Assembly (NCBI RefSeq): GCF_905373215.1
Contig: NZ_CAJPRT010000009.1
Span: 7,016 to 71,015, forward strand
DNA length: 64,000 nt
Direction of reading: 5' to 3'
Source of the DNA: an uncultured Campylobacter sp.
Lineage (GTDB): Bacteria > Campylobacterota > Campylobacteria > Campylobacterales > Campylobacteraceae
This document shows, one piece after another, positions 9,269-17,827 of this stretch. Position 1 is the first letter of the stretch. Each line of letters begins with the position of its first letter. A model generated the notes under the pieces. The model did not search any database and was not told the origin of the DNA. It saw nothing but the letters and a program-made list of their open reading frames with translations. The translations under genes were made by a program, and so were the position numbers.

Positions 9269-10571
9269 CGAGTATCTCCTTTAAATCGGCGCGGATCAGC
9301 GGATACAGCTCGCTAAGCTCCGGACCGTGAGGCACGCCGGTTAGTAAAAATCTAAGCGGCATAAACAGGCTCTTGCCCTTTAAATTTGTAGCCTGCGAAA
9401 GCGCCGCTTTGAAATCATTAAATTCCATTGGAGCGCCGTTTGAGCTTAATAAATTTAAGATCGCCTCTCGCAGCGCCTGCGCCTGCGCCGCCCACTCCTG
9501 CGGGATATCTTTCGCGCCGTAGATCGCTGCGATCTTTTCTTTAATCTGCGGGATTAGGCTCGCTTCTTGAGTGTAAAATTTTATCAAAGGCGCAAATTTC
9601 GGCTCAAGCTCAAAAAGCTCTGCTAGGCGCTGCTTGCTCGCTCTTTTGATATGCTCGCGGTTTATAAAGGCGAGTTTGTCCTCGTCAAATTTCGCAGGGC
9701 TTTTTGAAATTTTGGCGATGTCGAAAAACTCCACCGCCTCATCCATGCTAAAGACCTCGCGCGGCGTTTTGTTGCCCAGTAGGATCAGATAGTTCGCGAT
9801 CGCTTCGGGCAGGTAGCCGCTTTGAAGCAGCCATTTTACCGAGGAGCTATCCTCGCGCTTGCTCATCTTTTTGCCTTCGGAATTTAATATGATCGGCAGG
9901 TGCGCGTATTTGATCTTACCGTCGTAGCCGAGGCTTTGGCGGATCCAGTTTTGCTTCGGGGTGTTTGAGACGTGATCCTCGCCGCGAATTACGAAGCTAA
10001 CGCCCTGCATCATATCGTCGCAGGCGCAAGCGAAGTTATATGTAGGCGTCTTGTCCGCGCGCATGATGACGAAGCTGTCGATATTCTGCGGCTCAAATGC
10101 GATACGACCCTTGATCGCGTCGGTAAATTCCAGCGCGTGATCCGGTTTTTTGAGGCGGATGGTAAAGGGCTTTTCGCAGCCAAGCACCTCCTGCGCGCTT
10201 AAATGCTCGCAGTGCCCGTCGTAGCGATACGCCTCGCCCGCGTCTTTGGCGGCTTGTTTTTTCGCTTCAAGCTCCTCCTCGCTGCAAAAACAGCAAAACG
10301 CCTTTTGCTCGGAGAGCAGCTTGGCTGCGAACTGCTGATGAAATTTTAAATTTTTGCTTTGATAATACAGACTCTGCCACGAGATGCCGAAGCGCTTTAA
10401 AATTTCGATTATCTCTTGATCTTTGCCTTCGATATTGCGCGCAGTGTCGGTATCCTCGATACGCAAAATAAAGCCGCTTTGATCCTGCAGCGAGCAGATG
10501 TAGTTGAAAATAGCCGCGCGTAAATTTCCGATATGCATATCGCCGGTGGGCGACGGAGCGAAGCGATACAA
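9255..10571 (-). CDS. gltX: glutamyl-tRNA synthetase
   Basis: This class I synthetase charges tRNA with glutamate. The HIGH motif is HIGN at residues 13-16 and the KMSKR motif lies at about residues 234-238 (GKKMSKRED). Length (438) fits the short Campylobacter form. The start is TTG at 10571 with AAAGGA a few bases upstream; no better ATG exists, since the conserved sequence YRFAPSPTG begins at once. Campylobacters usually have two GltX proteins, one of which also handles Gln-type tRNA. Only one is in this window, so it is not possible to say which this is. It heads the gltX-yggT-slt operon. Confidence 0.95.
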   Translation of the reverse strand: MYRFAPSPTGDMHIGNLRAAIFNYICSLQDQSGFILRIEDTDTARNIEGKDQEIIEILKRFGISWQSLYYQSKNLKFHQQFAAKLLSEQKAFCCFCSEEELEAKKQAAKDAGEAYRYDGHCEHLSAQEVLGCEKPFTIRLKKPDHALEFTDAIKGRIAFEPQNIDSFVIMRADKTPTYNFACACDDMMQGVSFVIRGEDHVSNTPKQNWIRQSLGYDGKIKYAHLPIILNSEGKKMSKREDSSSVKWLLQSGYLPEAIANYLILLGNKTPREVFSMDEAVEFFDIAKISKSPAKFDEDKLAFINREHIKRASKQRLAELFELEPKFAPLIKFYTQEASLIPQIKEKIAAIYGAKDIPQEWAAQAQALREAILNLLSSNGAPMEFNDFKAALSQATNLKGKSLFMPLRFLLTGVPHGPELSELYPLIRADLKEILDATK

Positions 10572-10685
10572 TTTAAATCCTTTGAGTTTAAATTTAAGCT
10601 GGGATTATACTTTCTACTTCCTAATAAAAAGCAAAAACAAAGCAAAAATAAGCTAATATCGGCGCATCTTATTCAAGGAGACAAT

Positions 10686-11087
10686 ATGGGTTTCATTCAG
10701 GAATTCAAAGAATTCGCGATGAAAGGCAATGTCATCGATATGGCGGTGGGCGTCGTCATCGGCGGGGCTTTCGGTAAGATCGTAACCTCGCTCGTAAGCG
10801 ACATTATGATGCCGATTTTAGGACTTCTTACGGGGGGGATGAATTTTACCGATCTTAAGATCGTGCTAAAAGAAGCGGTGGGGCAGACTCCGGCCGTTAC
10901 GATAAACTACGGCTCGTTTATCCAGGTAACGGTCGATTTTATCATCATCGCGTTTTGTATATTCTGCGCGATCAAGGCGATCAATAAGCTTAAAAAGCCT
11001 GCTCCTGCGCCGGAACCTGCCGCACCTGCCGAGCCTAGCGAAGAGATTAAACTTCTTAGCGAGATAAGAGACCTGCTTAAAAAATAG
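10686..11087 (+). CDS. mscL: large-conductance mechanosensitive channel
   Basis: MscL opens under membrane tension and releases solutes during hypo-osmotic shock. The 133-residue product shows the family N-terminus MGFIQEFKEFAMKGNVIDMA and the pore helix VGVVIGGAFGKIVTSLVSD. A second membrane helix (about 70-92) and a charged C-terminal bundle (EEIKLLSEIRDLL) follow. An Ala/Pro-rich linker joins the last helix to the bundle. The start is the ATG after CAAGGAGACAAT; an in-frame upstream extension to 10533 lacks family similarity and runs through the gltX promoter. It is followed ten bases later by the Crp-type regulator. Confidence 0.96.
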   Translation: MGFIQEFKEFAMKGNVIDMAVGVVIGGAFGKIVTSLVSDIMMPILGLLTGGMNFTDLKIVLKEAVGQTPAVTINYGSFIQVTVDFIIIAFCIFCAIKAINKLKKPAPAPEPAAPAEPSEEIKLLSEIRDLLKK

Positions 11088-11096
11088 GTTACGGCG

Positions 11097-11735
11097 ATGC
11101 TTGAGAGAATCCCTTATTTTAAAGCTCTAAGCGCAGCGCAAATCGATCGTTTGGAGCAGATTAGCATCCATAAAAGCTACAAAAAGGGCGAAATTTTATT
11201 TTTCGAGGGCGAGCGCTCGCAGTATCTATTGATCCTGCTAAAAGGAATTTTAAAAATCTATAAAACCTCCGCAAAGGGGCGTGAGATCCATATGCGCGAG
11301 ATCCGCCCCATCTCGCTCGTGGCGGAGATGGTAAATTTCGAAGAGACGAGCTATCCTGCAAGCGGCGTGTTTTCAACAAACGGAGAGGTGCTAAAGATCG
11401 ATTATGAAAAATTTAAAAACGAGTTTATGAGCGATCCAAAGATTTGCCTGGAGCTTTTAAAATCGATGTCTGAGAAGATCCGAGCGCTAAATGCGGTCTT
11501 TGATAATCAAGTCGTGCTTAGCTGCGACGGCAAGATCGCTAAGTTTATCAGCGAGAATTTCGATATTTTTATGAGCACGAAATACACCAGAATAGCCAGA
11601 ATTCTAAACGTGACTCCCGAGACATTTTCGCGCACCATCACTAAATTTAAAAAGAGCGGCGCGCTAATTTTAGACGATAAGCAAGAAATCACGGGCTTTG
11701 ATAAAGATAAGCTGGACGAGTATATCCAAGGCTAG
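11097..11735 (+). CDS. Crp/Fnr-family transcriptional regulator
   Basis: This 212-residue protein has an N-terminal cyclic-nucleotide-binding-type beta roll (about residues 10-120, with KKGEILFFEGERSQYLLILLKG). A dimer helix and a C-terminal winged helix-turn-helix follow (about 155-205, TRIARILNVTPETFSRTITK). It lacks the Fnr-type N-terminal cysteine cluster, so direct iron-sulfur oxygen sensing is unlikely. In Campylobacter such regulators respond, for example, to nitrosative stress, but nothing here fixes the signal. It lies between mscL and the phosphoesterase gene with almost no gaps, so it may be cotranscribed with both. Confidence 0.85.
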   Translation: MLERIPYFKALSAAQIDRLEQISIHKSYKKGEILFFEGERSQYLLILLKGILKIYKTSAKGREIHMREIRPISLVAEMVNFEETSYPASGVFSTNGEVLKIDYEKFKNEFMSDPKICLELLKSMSEKIRALNAVFDNQVVLSCDGKIAKFISENFDIFMSTKYTRIARILNVTPETFSRTITKFKKSGALILDDKQEITGFDKDKLDEYIQG

Positions 11736-11738
11736 AGT

Positions 11739-12866
11739 TTGAAAAGCGCCTATATTTTCCCGATCGTCGGCACGGTTTTATTCCTGTTTTTTAATCTTTA
11801 CGTCTACAGATCGATCGGCGCGCGCTTTACGCCATATAAAGGCTTCGCTACGTTTCGCCCCGCCTTGAGCTTGCTTTGCGTAGCTTTGGCGATTTTAGAT
11901 GCGATATTTTTTGTGGGTTTTGGGCTTAATGGAAGCTTCAAAAACGAGCTGCTTTATAAGGCTTGCGTATTCTGCACTGCGGCGTCCTTTTCGCTCTTTT
12001 TTATCTGCCTTGCTTACGATGTGCTAAGCGCCGCTGCGCATGTGGTTAAATTTAGCCAAAACAGGCGAAAATTTTTAAAAACCTTTATAGACGTAACCTT
12101 TGTAATAATGGCGTTTAGCTATATTTTTAAGGGGCTTTATAATGCACTAAAAATTCCAAAAATCACCGAGCGCGAAATAAAAATCAAAAACTTAGCTCGC
12201 GAGCTAAGCTTCGTCGTCATCTCGGATGTGCATCTGGGCGAGTTTTTGAAAAAGGAATTTTTGCAAGGCGTCGTAGCGCAGATAAACTTGCTAAATTACG
12301 ACGCGCTGCTGATCGTAGGCGATATGTTTGATCTGCGCTCGGATGAGCTCGGGGATATTTTGCAGCCTCTTGAGGCGATCAAAAAACCTATATTTTTCGT
12401 CACGGGCAACCACGAGTATTACCGCGGCGACGCAAGCGGGCTTATCGCGGCGATGCAAAAAGCGGGCGTGCGCGTGCTGCAAAACGAAAGCGTGGAATTT
12501 GAAGGGTTAAATTTAATGGGCGTGCACGATCTTAGCGGCTTTCGCTTCGGATACATGCAGCCAGATTTAAGCGCTGCGCTAGCGCAGGCAGACCCCGATA
12601 AACCAAAAATTTTACTCGCGCATCAGCCCAAATACGTCGTGGATTTCGTGCGCGACGAGGTCGATCTGTGTATCTGCGGACACACGCACGCGGGGCAAAT
12701 TTTTCCGTGGACGCTTTTGGTACTGCTTAGCCAGAAGTATCTTTACGGGCTGTATAACGACGGGCTGAAGCAAATTTACGTAAGCAGCGGCGTAGGGTTT
12801 TGGGGCCCGCCGATAAGGGTCTTTGCCGATGCGGAGATCGCGCTGCTTAAGCTTAGAAAGGCATAG
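11739..12866 (+). CDS. membrane-anchored metallophosphoesterase
   Basis: The 375-residue protein has about four N-terminal membrane helices (residues 1-140) and a calcineurin-like phosphoesterase domain. Its metal motifs are DVHLG (about 158-162), GDMFD (about 194-198), GNHEYY (about 222-227) and CGHTHAG (about 313-319). Related membrane phosphoesterases (YkuE/YaeI type) hydrolyse lipid-linked or UDP-diacylglucosamine-type substrates; the substrate here is unknown. The start is TTG at 11739, four bases after the regulator stops. It directly abuts psd, and the pair phosphoesterase-psd is conserved in C. jejuni as I recall it, which suggests a role at the membrane lipid surface. Confidence 0.88.
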   Translation: MKSAYIFPIVGTVLFLFFNLYVYRSIGARFTPYKGFATFRPALSLLCVALAILDAIFFVGFGLNGSFKNELLYKACVFCTAASFSLFFICLAYDVLSAAAHVVKFSQNRRKFLKTFIDVTFVIMAFSYIFKGLYNALKIPKITEREIKIKNLARELSFVVISDVHLGEFLKKEFLQGVVAQINLLNYDALLIVGDMFDLRSDELGDILQPLEAIKKPIFFVTGNHEYYRGDASGLIAAMQKAGVRVLQNESVEFEGLNLMGVHDLSGFRFGYMQPDLSAALAQADPDKPKILLAHQPKYVVDFVRDEVDLCICGHTHAGQIFPWTLLVLLSQKYLYGLYNDGLKQIYVSSGVGFWGPPIRVFADAEIALLKLRKA

Positions 12867-13868
12867 ATGAGAAGTTTTATTTCGAGAATTTTCGGGGTTA
12901 TCGCCGCGGTGAAATTCCCTAAATTTATACAAAATTTTATCAACCGCAAATATGTGGAATTTTTCAAAATCGATATGAGCGAATTTGATCCGCCGCAAAG
13001 CTACGTGAGCCTAAACGCGCTTTTTACTCGCCGCTTGCTGCGTCCGCGCGAGATAGCGGCAGACGAGCGAGCTTTCATAAGCCCCAGTGACGGCGTGATC
13101 TTTGAGAGCGGGACCTGCGCCGATATGCGGGCTTTTAGCGTAAAGGGCTGCGAATATAGCCTTAGCGAGCTGCTAGGTCGCACGTTTGCGGCAAGTGAAA
13201 GCGGCGGAGCGGATACCCGCGACATTAAAAATTCAGATGACACCGCGGACGCCGCGCAAGCAAAAATCATAAGCGGCGAAAGCAGCGCAATTTATACTGC
13301 AAGCGACATGCGAGCTGAAATTTACGGCGATGAAAATAGCGTGAGTCGCAAAACGAGCGCAGAGGACGCCCAAGGCGGCGAAAATACAAGCGGCGTAAAT
13401 TTAAGCTACGCAAACATCTATCTAAGCCCGCGCGATTATCATCATTATCACGCGCCGTGCGACCTGAGCGTGCTGCAGGCGCTTTATATACCCGCTGATC
13501 TCTACAGCGTGGCGAAGAAATTTTTACTTAAAATTCCAAACCTCTACGCTAAAAACGAGCGCGTAATTTTAAAGTGCAAAATGCCTGGCGGCGGGATTTT
13601 GTGGATGGTTTTCGTGGGCGCTTTAAACGTCGGCAAGATGAAATTTGATTTCGATACGCGAATACAGACGAATGCATGCGCAAGTAGATCTGAGGCGCTT
13701 TACGAATATGAAAATTTAAACTTTAAAAAGGGCGATCATTTGGGAAATTTCGAGCTGGGCTCGACGATCGTGCTCGTAGTGCAAAGCGAGTTTTTAAAAT
13801 TTGAAATCCCGGCTGATACGTCCGTAAAATTCGGACAAAAAATCGCAGAATTTAATGAAATTTCATAA
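12867..13868 (+). CDS. psd: phosphatidylserine decarboxylase proenzyme, with insertion
   Basis: Psd makes phosphatidylethanolamine from phosphatidylserine at the inner membrane. The protein cleaves itself at the LGST motif (ELGSTIVLVV, about residue 295) to form the pyruvoyl prosthetic group. PSDGVIFESG (about 72-81), SPRDYHHYHAPCD (about 189-201) and the KMPGGGILWMV region are intact. The protein has 333 residues against about 266 in C. jejuni. The excess is a polar low-complexity insert at about residues 107-176 lying between two conserved blocks. It starts directly after the phosphoesterase stop. Motif retention suggests an active enzyme. Confidence 0.93.
   Translation: MRSFISRIFGVIAAVKFPKFIQNFINRKYVEFFKIDMSEFDPPQSYVSLNALFTRRLLRPREIAADERAFISPSDGVIFESGTCADMRAFSVKGCEYSLSELLGRTFAASESGGADTRDIKNSDDTADAAQAKIISGESSAIYTASDMRAEIYGDENSVSRKTSAEDAQGGENTSGVNLSYANIYLSPRDYHHYHAPCDLSVLQALYIPADLYSVAKKFLLKIPNLYAKNERVILKCKMPGGGILWMVFVGALNVGKMKFDFDTRIQTNACASRSEALYEYENLNFKKGDHLGNFELGSTIVLVVQSEFLKFEIPADTSVKFGQKIAEFNEIS
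13190..13390 (+). repeat. in-frame low-complexity insertion inside psd
   Basis: About 70 polar residues (Asp/Ser/Ala/Glu/Thr-rich, e.g. DIKNSDDTADAAQ) interrupt Psd between the LSELLGRTF segment and the YANIYLSPRDYHHYH segment. The family has no domain at this place. It contains AAATTC and AAATTT words, but fewer than the inserts in priA, queC or trmA. Confidence 0.65.
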
Positions 13869-13928
13869 AATTCTATTTAAAATGCAGGATTTTTTCTTTA
13901 ACTAAAATTAATTTTATTTAAATTTGGC

Positions 13929-13934
13929 TATAAT
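13929..13934 (+). promoter_or_regulatory. -10 element (TATAAT) of the pseudopilin gene
   Basis: TATAAT stands 28 bases before the pseudopilin ATG, in an AT-rich upstream stretch without a clear -35 box. That is usual for sigma70 promoters in Campylobacter. AAAGGA precedes the ATG. Confidence 0.55.
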
Positions 13935-13962
13935 CATCTCACTTTAAATCAAAGGATTTAAC

Positions 13963-14448
13963 ATGAAAAATTTAAAAGCTTTTACGATGATAGAGCTTGT
14001 TTTCGTCATCGTCGTTTTAGGTATTTTGGCGGGCATCGCGGTGCCTAGATTAGCCGCTACGCGCGATGATGCTACGATTGCTAAGATGCGCGGAGACATC
14101 GCTGCTATTAGAAGCGGACTTTCGCTAGTTAGAAGCGAGAATATGATGAGGGGCGTGACTACGTGGCCTGCTTTGGAGGGCTCGGACAACGCCACTCTTT
14201 TTGATGGCGTTTTGCAGCAACCTATCTACCCTATGAGAAACGGCGGCAGAAACGGCTGGACTTTGGTTAGAAATGGCAACGATAATGCCACATCTACATA
14301 TACGGCTACCGTAGCAGGCAAAAGTACTAACTTTACTTATTATCCAACAAGAGCTAGTATACCTACTTCCGGTGCAAATAAAGATAGAAATGTAGGCTCA
14401 TTCGACTGCAATCACGCTGATGATCTTTGTCAATCCTTAGCTCAATAG
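13963..14448 (+). CDS. type II secretion/competence pseudopilin (CtsG-like)
   Basis: The first 35 residues are a prepilin signal. A short basic leader (MKNLKA) is followed by the processing site before FTMIELVFVIVVLGILAGIA with Glu at +5 of the mature form. The residue before the site is Ala instead of the usual Gly. The rest (161 residues) is a small globular pseudopilin head with a C-terminal cysteine pair (FDCNHADDLC). Such pseudopilins of Campylobacter (Cts proteins) build the DNA-uptake machinery for natural transformation; the link to CtsG is an inference. A TATAAT box and AAAGGA lie upstream. priA starts four bases after its stop. Confidence 0.8.
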   Translation: MKNLKAFTMIELVFVIVVLGILAGIAVPRLAATRDDATIAKMRGDIAAIRSGLSLVRSENMMRGVTTWPALEGSDNATLFDGVLQQPIYPMRNGGRNGWTLVRNGNDNATSTYTATVAGKSTNFTYYPTRASIPTSGANKDRNVGSFDCNHADDLCQSLAQ

Positions 14449-14452
14449 CTAA

Positions 14453-17212
14453 ATGCTCTATTATGAAGTTGCGGTTTTGGGCGCTAGCCTAAAGCCGCTT
14501 ACTTATAGTTCAAATTTTAAAATCCCAACTTATCAAATCGTATCCGTTCCCGTAAAATCAAGTGTCAAATCCGCCGTGATCCTGCGCGAGGTTGCAAAAC
14601 CGACTTTCAAAACCAAGGAAATTTTAGAGATTTCGCAGCTTAAATTTAGCCCGTTTCAGATCGCACTTGCAAATTTTATCGCGTACTACTATGTCTGCGA
14701 AAATGGCGTTGCATTTGGGATCTTTGAGCCCGCGAGCGATACGGCGCAGGATTTGCGGAATTCGCAGGAGGATCCTACGACCGAGCGGAATTGCGCTTGC
14801 AAGCAAACTTCTACTTGCGAACAAAATTTTATTTCCGAGCAGAATTCCATCACCGCACAAAATTCTGTGCTCGACGATGATTTTAGTGCCACACACAATT
14901 TCGCCTCAATCCAAAATTCTGAATTGACGAAAAATTCTACTACCGCAGAAAATTCTGTTACCGTCATAAATTCCGTCATCGCGCCGGATTCCACACAAAA
15001 GCAAAATTTGAAGCAAGCGCTAAATTCTATCTCGCAAAATTTGGCGTCAAATTCTACCTCCGCTCAGAATTCTATCCAAGAGAGGGACTTTGTCGATGAG
15101 CAAAATTCCGTTTCAATTCAAAATTCTACATTGGCTCAAAATTCCGCTATGACAATAAATTTTGTTGCCGAACCTGATCCTGCACACAAACAAAATTTTG
15201 CCATAGCGCAGAATTCGATCCAAGAGTGGGATTTTACCGAGAGAGAGAATTCTGTTTTGATTCAAAATTCTACTTCAGCGCAAAATTTTATCTCAATTCA
15301 AAATTCAGACGCCGCGGCACAAAGCCCCGCCCCGCCGTCGCTATCCCTGCTTCAAATATGTAAAATTCCAAACCTCACCCCCGCGCAGGAGCAAGCGCGT
15401 AAATTTGCCGAAGCCAATGAGACGTCGCTTATTTTCGGCGATACGGGCAGCGGCAAGAGCGAAATTTATATCGCGCTGATCGCGCAGGCGCTCGCTGCAG
15501 GCAAGCAGGCGCTGTTTTTGATGCCAGAAATCTCACTCACACCGCAGATGACGAAGCGGCTACAGAGCTATTTCGGCGGGCGGCTCGGCGTCTGGCACTC
15601 CAAAATTTCGCCCAAGAAAAAGCGTGAAATTTTAGCGAAATTTAACGCAGGCGAGATCAGACTCATCGCGGGTGCCCGCTCGGCGCTGTTTTTGCCCTTT
15701 AGCGATCTGAGTCTCATCGTCGTGGACGAGGAGCACGACGACAGCTATAAATCGGCCGCCGCGCCGCGTCTAAATGCCCGCGACGCCGCGATTTTCGTCG
15801 GCAAAAAGCTTGGCATCCGCGTGGTTTTGGGCTCTGCGACGCCCGCGCTTAGCACCTACGCGAAGCAGCCGCATTTCCGCCTGCGCGGCACCTACTTTAG
15901 CAGCGCCAAGCGCTTCATTTTCGACGAGAGCGAGACGGGGCTGAGCCCCAAAATTTTAACCGAGATCGAGCGTAGCCTCAAAGCCGGCAAGCAAGCAGTC
16001 GTATTTTTGCCCACGCGCGCGAACTACAAATATATGGTCTGCGAAAACTGTGGGCAGATCGTGCGCTGCCCGTTTTGCGCCGTCGGGATGAGCTACCACG
16101 CGGACGCTGCGGCGCTGAAGTGCCATTACTGCGGCTTTAGCACGTTTTACAGGGCGTCTTGCGAAAACTGCGGCAGCGAGGTGATGCAGGCGCGTAAGAT
16201 CGGCACGGGCGAGCTTGCGGCACAGCTTGCGGCGCATTTCCCGAACGCTCGCATCGCAAAATTTGATCGCGACGAGATCACCACGCAGCGCAAGCTTGAG
16301 GCGCTGCTAAATAACTTCAACGCCCATAAAATCGACATTTTGGTAGGCACGCAGATGCTTAGCAAGGGACACGATTACCACGGCGTGGATCTTGCGGTGA
16401 TAATGGGGATCGACGAGCATCTGAGCTATCCCGATTTTAGGGCGCGTGAAAAGACGCTGGCGCTTGCGATGCAGGTGGCGGGCCGCGCGGGCCGCTCGGG
16501 GCAGGGCAGGGTCGTCATACAGACGCGTCAGAGCGGCTTTTTTAGGGATTATATCGAAAACTACGACGATTTTTTGCGCGACGAGGCGGAGTTTCGAGAG
16601 GGGCTCTATCCGCCGTATATGCGGCTTTTGCGCGTGCTGATCTCGCATAAAAACGAAAAGGCGGCGGGCGAGATAATGAACGTGGCGCTTGATCTTTTGC
16701 GCCGCAAACAGGCGGGAGATAGTGCGTTTATATCGCATGACGGGCTGAACGCGAGGGGAGCAAATTTAAGCGCTTTGAATTTAGAAAATTCTGCGCAGCA
16801 GGGCAGTAAGCAGATGTTAAATTCTAAATTTCAAAGCTTGGATTTGCGCGGGAGCAACGCAAATTTAAACCGCCAAAACGCTTCAAATTTGAAAAATAAT
16901 GTGCAAATTACAGCTCGCGACGGGGATACGGGTAGCGTAAATTTAAAGCCTGAAAGAAACGGCGTCGCACAAAATTTTATAAATTTAGCAGCCGAAAATC
17001 TTGCCGAAAATTCCGCGCAGTATTTGAAAGAGAAAGCGAGCGAGAGCTTTGAGATCATCGGCTACGGTAAGGCTGGTATCGCCTATATCGCGTCGAAATT
17101 TCGCTTTGAAATTCTGCTGCGCGCTAGCTCGCACGTGCCGCTGATTAATGCCGCGCGCGCGCTTGAGCATCTGCCCGTCGAGATCGATATGGACCCCGTA
17201 AACTTCGGCTAA
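14453..17212 (+). CDS. priA: primosomal replication restart helicase PriA, with two large insertions
   Basis: PriA restarts stalled replication forks by loading DnaB. Seen in order: an N-terminal DNA-binding part (1-90); a low-complexity insert (about 95-295); Walker A GDTGSGKS (about 330-337); the DEEH box VVDEEHDDSYK (about 423-433); eight zinc-binding cysteines between CENCGQIVRCPFC and CENCGS (about 525-566); helicase motifs V/VI (VGTQMLSKGHDYHGVD, VAGRAGRSGQGRV); a second insert (about 755-860); and the C-terminal domain. It has 919 residues against roughly 600 in C. jejuni, and all catalytic and zinc residues are present. ATG follows the pseudopilin stop by four bases. Confidence 0.94.
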   Translation: MLYYEVAVLGASLKPLTYSSNFKIPTYQIVSVPVKSSVKSAVILREVAKPTFKTKEILEISQLKFSPFQIALANFIAYYYVCENGVAFGIFEPASDTAQDLRNSQEDPTTERNCACKQTSTCEQNFISEQNSITAQNSVLDDDFSATHNFASIQNSELTKNSTTAENSVTVINSVIAPDSTQKQNLKQALNSISQNLASNSTSAQNSIQERDFVDEQNSVSIQNSTLAQNSAMTINFVAEPDPAHKQNFAIAQNSIQEWDFTERENSVLIQNSTSAQNFISIQNSDAAAQSPAPPSLSLLQICKIPNLTPAQEQARKFAEANETSLIFGDTGSGKSEIYIALIAQALAAGKQALFLMPEISLTPQMTKRLQSYFGGRLGVWHSKISPKKKREILAKFNAGEIRLIAGARSALFLPFSDLSLIVVDEEHDDSYKSAAAPRLNARDAAIFVGKKLGIRVVLGSATPALSTYAKQPHFRLRGTYFSSAKRFIFDESETGLSPKILTEIERSLKAGKQAVVFLPTRANYKYMVCENCGQIVRCPFCAVGMSYHADAAALKCHYCGFSTFYRASCENCGSEVMQARKIGTGELAAQLAAHFPNARIAKFDRDEITTQRKLEALLNNFNAHKIDILVGTQMLSKGHDYHGVDLAVIMGIDEHLSYPDFRAREKTLALAMQVAGRAGRSGQGRVVIQTRQSGFFRDYIENYDDFLRDEAEFREGLYPPYMRLLRVLISHKNEKAAGEIMNVALDLLRRKQAGDSAFISHDGLNARGANLSALNLENSAQQGSKQMLNSKFQSLDLRGSNANLNRQNASNLKNNVQITARDGDTGSVNLKPERNGVAQNFINLAAENLAENSAQYLKEKASESFEIIGYGKAGIAYIASKFRFEILLRASSHVPLINAARALEHLPVEIDMDPVNFG
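14740..15330 (+). repeat. Asn-Ser-rich in-frame insertion 1 in priA, RAATTY-dense
   Basis: About 200 residues of degenerate units, each ending in QNS, ENS, QNF or similar, separate the N-terminal DNA-binding region from the helicase domain. At DNA level each unit ends in AAATTC, AAATTT or GAATTC. I count 22 RAATTY hexamers between 14821 and 15306. Units are 15-30 bases apart and otherwise differ, so this is not a simple tandem repeat. Confidence 0.85.
16715..17035 (+). repeat. Asn-rich in-frame insertion 2 in priA
   Basis: About 105 residues (including ALNLENSAQQ, NLNRQNASNLKN, AENLAENSAQYL) split the C-terminal domain of PriA between NVALDLLRRKQ and FEIIGYGKAGIAYI. AAATTT, AAATTC and similar words recur at 15-30 base spacing, as in insertion 1. 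Confidence 0.8.
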
Positions 17213-17314
17213 GCGCGATTTATAAAATTTTATCCGCATAAATTTTGTCCGTAGAATTTTACGCGATACTCAGATGAATTGAGGTAAGAAAGTAGATTTT
17301 GGCGGCGGTAGACC

Positions 17315-17650
17315 TTGCTACCTTGTATAATCAAATGCAGCGATACCATAATAAACGGCGAAAATGGCCATTGCAAAGTTTATTACAACCTCGATTTCGA
17401 CTATATTCATTTTTACGACGGGCGAAATCAAGATATCGCGCTGGGCTACGACTTTGATAACGAAAGCATCGAGTTTTATAAAAAGCTATCAGATTACTAT
17501 GATTACAAAGGCAAAAAATGCAGATCGCGCAGAGTATACAGCGAGTACCATGCGACATTTGCGATTGACAATTTTGAGCACGCGACGTTTTGGTTGGGAG
17601 ATCATGGCGAATTTACCCTAAAAGATCCATACATTCATGAATGTGAATAA
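17315..17650 (+). CDS. hypothetical protein, start uncertain
   Basis: This 111-codon frame is rich in Asp, Tyr and His (DFDYIHFYDGRNQDIALGYD; ends FTLKDPYIHECE). I recognise no family. The TTG at 17315 has no good ribosome site, and a TATAAT lies inside the frame at 17325-17330, so the gene may begin further in or be 5' truncated. Its last 91 bases recur at 19471-19561 with nine differences, which shows that this coding sequence was duplicated together with the genes that follow. It is more AT-rich than the housekeeping genes around it. Confidence 0.45.
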   Translation: MLPCIIKCSDTIINGENGHCKVYYNLDFDYIHFYDGRNQDIALGYDFDNESIEFYKKLSDYYDYKGKKCRSRRVYSEYHATFAIDNFEHATFWLGDHGEFTLKDPYIHECE

Positions 17651-17754
17651 AAATGATTATGCTTTAAACGTTGAAAACTCGCTGTATATATCGGAGTATA
17701 TAAATTCATATATATGGATATGATAACATATTTTATATCAGATTAAGTAATTAT

Positions 17755-17774
17755 GTTATATAAGCTTATATAAC
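17755..17774. promoter_or_regulatory. 20-bp perfect palindrome upstream of a duplicated gene pair
   Basis: GTTATATAAGCTTATATAAC reads the same on both strands. It sits about 55 bases before the ATG at 17828 in a very AT-rich, TATA-filled spacer (17651-17827). Position and symmetry suggest an operator for a dimeric regulator. A cruciform-prone AT stretch without function is the alternative. Confidence 0.4.
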
Positions 17775-17827
17775 CGATAATAAAAAACGCTTTTAGGATT
17801 CCAAAATCCCATTTTAAGGAGCAAGGG

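Noticed and set aside
10533..10685. 51-codon N-terminal extension of MscL
   Set aside because: It overlaps the gltX start and promoter region and is not similar to the family; the canonical MscL N-terminus begins at 10686 after AAGGAGA.
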